Positions 1 to 6,259 of a stretch of DNA of 34,994 nucleotides are shown in pieces. The stretch is from Roseburia rectibacter (GTDB taxonomy: Bacteria; Bacillota; Clostridia; Lachnospirales; Lachnospiraceae). The translations under genes and the position numbers were made by a program. The stretch is from assembly GCF_014287515.2 (NCBI RefSeq), contig NZ_CP092473.1, forward strand, positions 3,925,001 through 3,959,994, read 5' to 3'. Positions within the stretch are counted from its first letter, which is position 1, and each line of letters begins with the position of its first letter. Under the pieces are notes generated by a model. It was not told where the DNA came from, made no database searches, and saw nothing but the letters and a program-made list of their open reading frames with translations.

Positions 1-365
1 CTTTGTGCCATAATCTCTCCTGCCACATTCCCTGTCTTATCAAAAATATCATTTACTACCGAGTCTGGCAGCATAATTCCAAACTGTGACAGTTCCTGAT
101 TATCCAGACTATTTTCACTCTGAACGGATTTCTGTTTTTCCTCTACTGATTTTTTTATCTGTTCACTGCACTGTTTCTCAATCTGTTCGTATAACGTTGT
201 GTATTCCATCAGATATGTATTAATGTACGGAGTTGTAACAGTAACAAAAGTAAGTACTATGACCCACGATACCAGAGAATATACAATTCGCAAAAATCCT
301 TTTCTGTAGCCTCTTATAATATTATACCCCAGTATCAGTAATACCAGTAACAAAACCCAGTTCAT
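1..365 (-). CDS. CvpA-like membrane protein, 3' end outside window
   Basis: The reverse strand reads from ATG at 365 without a stop to the window edge, giving about 121 residues (MNWVLLLVLLILGYN...). A hydrophobic N-terminal helix is followed by a short basic loop (RGYRKGF) and a second hydrophobic segment, then a hydrophilic coiled stretch rich in Glu, Lys and Gln. A first helix followed by a G-x-x-[KR]-G-[FL] loop is typical of the CvpA/colicin V production family, integral membrane proteins of poorly defined role. An AAGGAG ribosome binding site lies 7-8 bases before the ATG. It starts 11 bases after the DUF5711 gene and is probably co-transcribed with it. The family call rests on only the first part of the protein, so it is moderate. 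Confidence 0.6.
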   Translation of the reverse strand, partial: MNWVLLLVLLILGYNIIRGYRKGFLRIVYSLVSWVIVLTFVTVTTPYINTYLMEYTTLYEQIEKQCSEQIKKSVEEKQKSVQSENSLDNQELSQFGIMLPDSVVNDIFDKTGNVAGEIMAQ

Positions 366-376
366 ATGTATGCTCC

Positions 377-1573
377 TTATTTCAGTCTTATTTTTTCCGT
401 TGTATCTTCCAGTATAAATGTATAATTCAGTGCACCACCCCCTGAAATGACCTTATAAAGTGTTTGTTCGAACTCATGGTGGAACTTATATATGCCATGT
501 ATGGTATATATATCACATGCATTTTCATTTATAATACAGATTTCATTATCTGCAAGAAATTCTACGCCGGTGTACTCCATTGTAAAATCTTTTTCCAGAA
601 CACTTTTTCCTTCCAGATCATAGACACTTATATGATGTGTCACTGCCTCATCATCATTGCCGGTCACACAGCCAATATAATTATCATTATAAAAAATGCT
701 CTTCACTTCTTTTTCAAAAGGAATCGTACCGGACTGTTTTGGTTTCTGCGATCCTTCAAACAGGATAACCCCGGTATCTGAAAACGCAGCAAGTCTGTTA
801 TCTGCCAGATAGACAATTTCCGGTATCACTGTATCCGGAAATGTCTGTGCTCCAACCACATGATCGATCTCGCTTTCTCCCGCTGTTCCAAAATTGTAAA
901 AGGCAATGGTGCTTTTTATACTTCCATCATTAATATCTAACATGGCAACGGCAAGCCTTAAAGCATCTGAAGATAATGCAATTGCGATCGGATAGCCTTT
1001 CTTGGCACCGTGAATCTCTCCTTCTGTCAGTTTCTCACCTGTCTTATCGTACATTGCAAGATAACCGGCGGCATCTTTTTTCATCAGCACTGCCACCGTT
1101 CCCTGCGCTGCCACACGTACCTGCTGGATTGGCATCGTCGTTTCAATTCCGCCTAAGATTCCCTCCTTTGTCATGATATAGATCATCGTTCCTTTTCTGT
1201 CATAGATAGTCAGGTAATCTTCACAAATATCAATCTGTGGATCCGCCATCTCATAAGTCTGATTCCAGATCAGTTCATTTGCTGTATCCGTATAAAATGC
1301 TCCGTCATTGCTGTATTTTAAAATATTCCCCCCAAAATCTGCAAACTTTGTTGCTTCCGTATCAGCCCTGTCAACAGATGATGTCACATCAAAGTTCTCA
1401 TAATGGCGCAGTGCCATAAACACCCAGAGTCCTGCAGAAACTGCCAGCACAGTAATGATCAGAATAACCGTCCTTCTGACCACCTTTATGCGATGCTCAC
1501 GCAGTTTGCGTTCATATTCTTCCATATCCGGTTCTTCTACCGTATGAAATCCCCTCTTGTTTTTTTCCGCCAT
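377..1573 (-). CDS. DUF5711-type membrane-anchored beta-propeller-like protein
   Basis: A 398-residue protein with a basic, charged N-terminus (about residues 1-32), one transmembrane helix (about 33-53, VVRRTVILIITVLAVSAGL) and a long extracellular region of repeated short beta-strand units (for example YDRKGTMIYIM, MYDKTGEKL, VYDLEGKSV) with the rhythm of a WD/PQQ-like beta-propeller. This architecture matches the DUF5711 family of Firmicutes, whose function is unknown. The ATG at 1573 follows a GAGGAAAGTGAG stretch that can serve as ribosome binding site. It lies between the LysM gene (85 bases upstream) and the CvpA-like gene (11 bases downstream), which suggests a shared cell-envelope role. 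No enzymatic motif is visible. Confidence 0.72.
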   Translation of the reverse strand: MAEKNKRGFHTVEEPDMEEYERKLREHRIKVVRRTVILIITVLAVSAGLWVFMALRHYENFDVTSSVDRADTEATKFADFGGNILKYSNDGAFYTDTANELIWNQTYEMADPQIDICEDYLTIYDRKGTMIYIMTKEGILGGIETTMPIQQVRVAAQGTVAVLMKKDAAGYLAMYDKTGEKLTEGEIHGAKKGYPIAIALSSDALRLAVAMLDINDGSIKSTIAFYNFGTAGESEIDHVVGAQTFPDTVIPEIVYLADNRLAAFSDTGVILFEGSQKPKQSGTIPFEKEVKSIFYNDNYIGCVTGNDDEAVTHHISVYDLEGKSVLEKDFTMEYTGVEFLADNEICIINENACDIYTIHGIYKFHHEFEQTLYKVISGGGALNYTFILEDTTEKIRLK

Positions 1574-1658
1574 ACTAATCTCACTTTCCTCTTAATCTTT
1601 CGATATTATAGCATTATTCCCCGGATGTTTCATCTTATTTTTAGAGCTGGCAGCTTCA

Positions 1659-3176
1659 TCAATTTGGAAGCTTCAGGTATTGCCCTGCATATATTGCATC
1701 AGGATCATCGATTCCGTTTGCCTGGCACACCTTGTCCATCATAGCTGTTGTCTTATATACTTTTCGGCAGATTGCCGCCAGATTATCCCCCTTTTGTACC
1801 ACATAATATCCCTGTTTTAAATATGTCTGTGCCTCATCTGCCTGTGCTGCTGTTTCTTTAACGTCTTCCTTATTTTTATTCGTTTCATCCGGTGTGCCTG
1901 CCTGCGCTCCCGTTGTTTCTGGCATTTCTGTTTTAGCCTGCGCCTCTGTCGTTTCTGGCATTTCTGTTTTAGCCCGTGCCTCTGTCGTCTCTGACATTTC
2001 TGTTTTAGCCTGCGCCTCTGTCGTCTCTGACATTTCTGTTTTAGTCTGTACCTCTGCTGTTTCTGTGTCTGCCTTTTTCTCTGCACCTGCCTGTGTCTCT
2101 GCTGTTTCTGGCATTTTTGTTTCTGCCTGCATATCCGATGTTTCCGTCGTCGCAGACGCCTCCGTTTTTTCTACTTCTCCCGCAATATTTTCCACTACGA
2201 TCCCGGTATCAGCTTTTTTTTCTGTTTCCTGCATCTCTGTCACAATATGCACCTGGTTCATCTGTGCCAGAGTATTTTCCATTTCATTCATTTTCTTATG
2301 ATTCTGATAGGCGGTAAATCCAAGTGTAAGCACCACAACAGCCAGCACAAGCGAAGAATATACCGGAATCTTTGCTTCTTCTGTTTTTTCTGCTTCTTCA
2401 AGCTGTTTCCGATACCGTCCCTTACTTTTTAATTCCGTCTGTGGAACCGGTTCCGGTTCATCCTGCTGCATACTCTCCTCCAGATACAGTTCTTCTTCCA
2501 GAATATCATTCAGGTTCTCTTTTTCTTTCATTGCAGGTACAGGCTCGTCCTGCTTCGCAAACACGATTTCATCGGTCTTGGGCAAATTAACTTCTTCCTT
2601 TTTTTCCTCCTGAAGTTCCACCTTTTTTGATCTGGTCAGGGCATGCTTGTCATAATAAATGTAAAATCCTTCTCTCCGGTACAGATGTCCGTTCCGGATG
2701 CTAAAAAATGTTTCCTCCTTTTCCAGACTATCCATCAGAAATAATGTCTGATGGATGCCTCCAAAATGAGTCTGATGAAATTGTTCAATCTGTTTTGTCA
2801 TATTCGGAAGGCACCCTCTGTGATCCAATGCCCATCCAACAATGACCATACTGTCATATTCATTCTTTAATCGTTTATATATATACGCCCATTCACGGTC
2901 GCTCCATCTTGGAATTTCACCATCAAATTCTAAATATTCCAGTTGTATTGCTGCCTCAACAAATGTGCACTGTCTTCCGCTGTAATTTTCAAATCTTCCA
3001 AGTAAAACATATACAAGTTTTTCACAGTCGCTTTCATATGGGTGCAGATACTTATATACCTCATCCTCTATGTATATTCTCTCCCCAACATCCGGTCTCC
3101 CAATCTGTCTGATATCTTTTGGCAGTTTTTTTTCTTTCGTATCATCCCAATTTTCTTCCCGGATAATCTCTATCAT
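1659..3176 (-). CDS. Membrane-anchored LysM protein with unusual cytoplasmic N-terminal domain
   Basis: 505 residues from ATG 3176, which has a GGAGG site 7 bases upstream; an ATG at 3215 lacks one. Parts in order: a folded N-terminal domain (about 20-195), a charged Glu/Lys linker, one transmembrane helix (about 268-290, SSLVLAVVVLTLGF), a low-complexity Thr/Glu/Ala/Lys stalk containing four 12-residue repeats, and a C-terminal LysM domain (last 50 residues, YYVVQKGDNLAAICRKVY) that should bind peptidoglycan. The orientation implied is N-terminus inside and LysM outside. The N-terminal domain has a VGWALDHRGC segment followed by FLMDSLEKEETFF, which resembles the core of an MPN/JAB fold, but the metal-binding H-x-H is incomplete, so any peptidase activity would be lost. 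That resemblance is inference only. The recurrent CACAGGAATGGAGG leader precedes the start. Confidence 0.75.
   Translation of the reverse strand: MIEIIREENWDDTKEKKLPKDIRQIGRPDVGERIYIEDEVYKYLHPYESDCEKLVYVLLGRFENYSGRQCTFVEAAIQLEYLEFDGEIPRWSDREWAYIYKRLKNEYDSMVIVGWALDHRGCLPNMTKQIEQFHQTHFGGIHQTLFLMDSLEKEETFFSIRNGHLYRREGFYIYYDKHALTRSKKVELQEEKKEEVNLPKTDEIVFAKQDEPVPAMKEKENLNDILEEELYLEESMQQDEPEPVPQTELKSKGRYRKQLEEAEKTEEAKIPVYSSLVLAVVVLTLGFTAYQNHKKMNEMENTLAQMNQVHIVTEMQETEKKADTGIVVENIAGEVEKTEASATTETSDMQAETKMPETAETQAGAEKKADTETAEVQTKTEMSETTEAQAKTEMSETTEARAKTEMPETTEAQAKTEMPETTGAQAGTPDETNKNKEDVKETAAQADEAQTYLKQGYYVVQKGDNLAAICRKVYKTTAMMDKVCQANGIDDPDAIYAGQYLKLPN
1912..2055 (-). repeat. Four tandem 36-bp units inside the LysM gene
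   Basis: Four in-frame 36-base units (boundaries 1912, 1948, 1984, 2020) differ at only a few positions and encode the 12-residue stalk repeat AQAKTEM[PS]ETTE. Degenerate copies continue to about 2130. In-frame tandem arrays like this expand and contract by slippage, so the stalk length probably differs between strains. Confidence 0.85.
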
Positions 3177-3350
3177 TCCAATCCTCCATTCCTGTGCGCA
3201 AAAATTTGTTTTCACGCGATCTTACAGCGCAAAGACGCCGGTGTTTACATTCAAAATCACTTTTTATTTTGCAATCGTATCACAGCATGTCCGATTTTTT
3301 TGTGGTTTTATGGGCAGTTTTCCAAAAACTTTTCGACAGAAAAAGACGCA

Positions 3351-3389
3351 AAAAAACTGCTGCATACGTTTTACCGTAATAACAGCAGT
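3351..3389 (-). terminator. Rho-independent terminator after the split transketolase
   Basis: On the minus strand ACTGCTG (3383-3389) pairs with CAGCAGT (3356-3362), with partial pairing inside the loop, followed at once by a run of T. It lies just after the stop codon at 3404 and ends the recR-transketolase unit. Confidence 0.8.
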
Positions 3390-3403
3390 CTTTTTATGTC
3401 TGA

Positions 3404-4345
3404 TTATTTTACAAATGCTTTTACTTTTTTGTAGATGCCTTCTGCATCGAGCTCATATTTATGAAGCAGTTCTAATGCCGGTCCGGATTCACCGAATACG
3501 TCATTAACGCCGATCTTTAATACTTTAGTAGGAGCCTCCTCGCAAAGCACATCACATACTGCACTTCCAAGTCCTCCGATCACGGAATGTTCCTCAACTG
3601 TAACAACTTTTCCGGTCTTTAATGCTGATTTTACAACCAGTTCACGGTCGATCGGTTTGATAGTATGGATATTGATGATCTCTGCATCAATGCCATCTTT
3701 TGCAAGCAGCTTTTCTGCCTCTACCGTCTCATTTACACAAAGTCCGGTTGCAAAAATTGTCACATCTTTTCCTTCTTTTAAAACAATTCCTTTGCCGATC
3801 TCAAATTTGTAAGTTGCCTCATCATTGAATACCGGAACTGCAAGACGTCCAAAACGAAGGTAAACCGGTCCTACATGATCGTATGCAGCGTGTACTGCTG
3901 CTCTTGCCTCAACATCATCTGCCGGATTGATCACTACCATGCCTGGTATCGTACGCATTAAAGCGATATCTTCTAAGCACTGATGAGTCGCACCATCTTC
4001 ACCAACAGAGATACCTGCGTGTGTTGCGCCGATCTTGACATTCAGATGCGGATATCCGATGGAGTTGCGCACCTGCTCAAAGTTTCTGCCTGCTGCAAAC
4101 ATTGCAAAAGAGCTGATAAACGGTACTTTTCCACAAGTTGCAAGTCCTGCTGCGATACCTGTCATGTTTGCTTCTGCGATACCAACATCCCAATGGCGTT
4201 CCGGAAATGCTTTCTTAAAAATTCCGGTCTTGGTCGCACCTGCAAGGTCTGCATCTAATACGATCAGATCTTCATGCTCTTTTCCCACTTCTACCAGAGC
4301 ATTTCCATAACTTTCCCTTGTTGCGATTTTCTTTATTTCTGACAT
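3404..4345 (-). CDS. Transketolase, C-terminal (pyrimidine-binding) subunit
   Basis: 313 residues carrying the second half of a transketolase: a pyrimidine-binding domain (about 5-165, with VGIAEANMTGIAAGLA and the SSFAMFAAGRNFEQVRNSI region that completes the active site) and a C-terminal domain (about 185-305, with FATGLCVNETVEAEKLL and VVTVEEHSVIGGLG). Together with the product of the upstream gene it should form the thiamine-diphosphate enzyme that moves two-carbon units between sugar phosphates in the non-oxidative pentose phosphate pathway. The ATG at 4345 overlaps the end of the N-terminal subunit gene by 13 bases, so the two are translationally coupled. Split transketolases are common in Firmicutes and archaea. 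A terminator follows. Confidence 0.93.
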   Translation of the reverse strand: MSEIKKIATRESYGNALVEVGKEHEDLIVLDADLAGATKTGIFKKAFPERHWDVGIAEANMTGIAAGLATCGKVPFISSFAMFAAGRNFEQVRNSIGYPHLNVKIGATHAGISVGEDGATHQCLEDIALMRTIPGMVVINPADDVEARAAVHAAYDHVGPVYLRFGRLAVPVFNDEATYKFEIGKGIVLKEGKDVTIFATGLCVNETVEAEKLLAKDGIDAEIINIHTIKPIDRELVVKSALKTGKVVTVEEHSVIGGLGSAVCDVLCEEAPTKVLKIGVNDVFGESGPALELLHKYELDAEGIYKKVKAFVK

Positions 4346-5169
4346 AATGCTTCCCCCACTTTCTCCAGGTCTTTCATTGCGATCTCATACTGCTCGTCGT
4401 TCGGAGCTTTTCCATGCCAGTCTACGGCATTCTCCATAAAGGATACACCTTTTCCTTTTAATGTCTTTGCAATGATCGCAGTCGGCATTCCTTTTGTTTC
4501 GCGTGCCTCTTTGAATGCTGCACGGATCTCATCAAAATCATTTCCATTGATGTTGATCGTATGGAAATTGAATGCCTCAAACTTTTTGTCGATCGGATAA
4601 GGAGAACATACTTCATCAATAGTTCCGTCAATCTGAAGATTATTATTATCAACGATCACGACCAGATTATCCAGCTTGCGGAATCCTGCCCACATAGCAG
4701 CTTCCCAGATCTGTCCTTCCTGAATCTCGCCGTCTCCGCAAAGTGCATAAACACGGTAATCTTTTTTGTCAAACTTTCCTGCTGCTGCCATTCCTGCCGC
4801 CGCGGAGAGTCCCTGTCCCAAAGAACCGGATGACATATCAATACCAGGAATATGCTTCATATCCGGATGTCCCTGCAGATAAGATCCTGTATGACGCAGT
4901 GTAACAAGATCCTCCTTCGGGAAAAATCCACGTTCTGCCAGAACTGCATAAAGTCCCGGAGCCGTATGACCTTTAGAAAGTACAAAACGGTCGCGGTCTG
5001 CCATCTTAGGATTTTTCGGGTCAATATTTAACTCCTCAAAGTACAGATAAGTAAAAATATCTGCTGCGGAGAGTGATCCGCCCGGATGTCCGGCTTTTGC
5101 GCTGTGTACTGCAGTTACAATACTTTTGCGGACTTCGTTCGCTGTTTTTTCGAGTTCCAGATTTGTCAT
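4333..5169 (-). CDS. Transketolase, N-terminal (TPP-binding) subunit
   Basis: 278 residues matching the N-terminal half of transketolase. HSAKAGHPGGSLSAADI is the conserved sugar-phosphate and cofactor loop, and LCGDGEIQEGQIWEA through VDNNNLQIDG is the GDG-(x)n-N motif that holds Mg2+ and thiamine diphosphate. GKAPNDEQY near the C-terminus matches the family end of this domain. It needs the downstream C-terminal subunit to be active. The ATG at 5169 has an AAAGGA site about 13 bases upstream, rather far away. It starts 31 bases after recR and is probably in the same transcript. Confidence 0.93.
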   Translation of the reverse strand: MTNLELEKTANEVRKSIVTAVHSAKAGHPGGSLSAADIFTYLYFEELNIDPKNPKMADRDRFVLSKGHTAPGLYAVLAERGFFPKEDLVTLRHTGSYLQGHPDMKHIPGIDMSSGSLGQGLSAAAGMAAAGKFDKKDYRVYALCGDGEIQEGQIWEAAMWAGFRKLDNLVVIVDNNNLQIDGTIDEVCSPYPIDKKFEAFNFHTININGNDFDEIRAAFKEARETKGMPTAIIAKTLKGKGVSFMENAVDWHGKAPNDEQYEIAMKDLEKVGEALCQK

Positions 5170-5200
5170 AGTCTAGTCATGTTCCTTTCTGTTTCTTTTA

Positions 5201-5797
5201 TTAAATCTCCGTTCTGCCTTCTAAGGCACGGAGCAGTGTTACCTCATCAATATACTCTAAATCTCCGCCGACCGGAACACCGCTTGCGATCCTTGTCACT
5301 TTAATCCCGGTAGGTTTGATCAGTTTGCTGATATACATTGCAGTCGTTTCCCCCTCAAGACTTGAGTTCGTCGCAATAATGACCTCGTCAACATCCTTTT
5401 GCAGACGCTGCATCAGCTCTTTTAACTTAATATCTGCGGGTCCAATTCCAAGCATCGGTGAAATTGCACCATGAAGAACATGATAAACACCATCGTATTT
5501 ACCTGTTTTTTCATACGCTGCAAGGTCTCTGGTATCCTCCACAACCATGATCGTCTTATGATTACGCCCGGCATCTTTACAGATCGGACATAATTCATCA
5601 TCCGTCAGTGTAAAACATTCCTTGCAGTAACGGACGTTTTTTCTGGCATCCACGATCGCAGCCGAAAGTTCTTCGACCTGCTCTACCGGCATATTTAAAA
5701 TATGAAATGCCAGACGCTGTGCAGATTTTGCACCGATTCCCGGAAGGGACGATAATTCCTGTATTAACTTGCTGATCTGACTGCTGTAGTAATCCAT
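5201..5797 (-). CDS. recR: Recombination mediator protein RecR
   Basis: 198 residues, the normal RecR length. Domains in order: N-terminal helix-hairpin-helix ([19 protein letters not shown]), a C4 zinc finger ([16 protein letters not shown]), a Toprim domain ([13 protein letters not shown]...[20 protein letters not shown]) and a C-terminal Walker-like [15 protein letters not shown] segment. RecR works with RecO and RecF to load RecA on single-stranded gaps. In many Firmicutes recR follows dnaX and ybaB; here the upstream neighbour is instead an unrelated short gene on the other strand, so recR has its own promoter. A weak variant of the recurrent leader (AGAATGGAAACACC) precedes the ATG. Confidence 0.96.
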   Translation of the reverse strand: MDYYSSQISKLIQELSSLPGIGAKSAQRLAFHILNMPVEQVEELSAAIVDARKNVRYCKECFTLTDDELCPICKDAGRNHKTIMVVEDTRDLAAYEKTGKYDGVYHVLHGAISPMLGIGPADIKLKELMQRLQKDVDEVIIATNSSLEGETTAMYISKLIKPTGIKVTRIASGVPVGGDLEYIDEVTLLRALEGRTEI

Positions 5798-6029
5798 GGT
5801 GTTTCCATTCTTTCATTTATAATATATAAATTACTTCTTATACAATGACATCTGATCTTCTTTGTCATATGCCTCCTTTATATTAAAGGATAACGGCAAT
5901 TTTTACAAGAAGTGTTTTTCACTGCATATTTTTCTGATTTTTTGTACATGATAAACTGGTAACCACATAAAAACAACAGACAGCATATTTCGCAGGCAAA
6001 TCTGTTAACAGTAATAAAAGGAGAACTCT

Positions 6030-6185
6030 ATGGCATCTTATGTATCACCCATGATCAAAGACAAATTTGAAACACTTTCAACAGATCTGAAGAACCTGAT
6101 CTTAGAGCGTAATGTACAGCTTAATAACATGCAGGATCTTATCCGCGTATTAGAGCAGATCGTAGAAGAAGGAGAAGCCGGTTGA
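6030..6185 (+). CDS. Small 51-residue helical protein, function unknown
   Basis: A plus-strand frame from ATG 6030 to TGA 6183-6185 with a strong AAAAGGAG ribosome binding site 6 bases before the start. The 51-residue product (MASYVSPMIKDKFETLSTDL...) is acidic and should be almost entirely helical, with heptad spacing of Leu, Ile and Met from residue 14 to 45 that suggests a coiled coil or small helical bundle. There is no signal peptide or Cys. A rho-independent terminator begins inside its last codons, which supports a real, independently transcribed gene. It lies alone between recR and copA, both on the other strand. The family is not recognised with confidence. Confidence 0.75.
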   Translation: MASYVSPMIKDKFETLSTDLKNLILERNVQLNNMQDLIRVLEQIVEEGEAG

Positions 6186-6205
6186 TCACGGTTTCCCCTT
6201 CTTTT
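6166..6205 (+). terminator. Rho-independent terminator overlapping the small gene's 3' end
   Basis: Positions 6166-6180 pair with 6189-6203 around an 8-base loop: a 15-base-pair stem with one A-C mismatch and one G-T pair, followed by a T-rich tract (TTCATTCTTTTCATTTTT). The left arm is the end of the small reading frame itself. There is no T-run on the other side, so it serves plus-strand transcription only. Confidence 0.85.
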
Positions 6206-6259
6206 CATTCTTTTCATTTTTAATCAGCAAAATATAACTGCTGCACCCGCAACTATTCC

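Noticed and set aside
1894..2301. 135-residue plus-strand frame with Val/Ser/Ala repeats
   Set aside because: It is the complement of the LysM stalk repeats; the repetition comes from the real gene on the other strand.
3404..5169. Frameshifted transketolase pseudogene
   Set aside because: The two halves have their own starts, overlap by 13 bases and divide at the normal domain boundary, which is the known split form.
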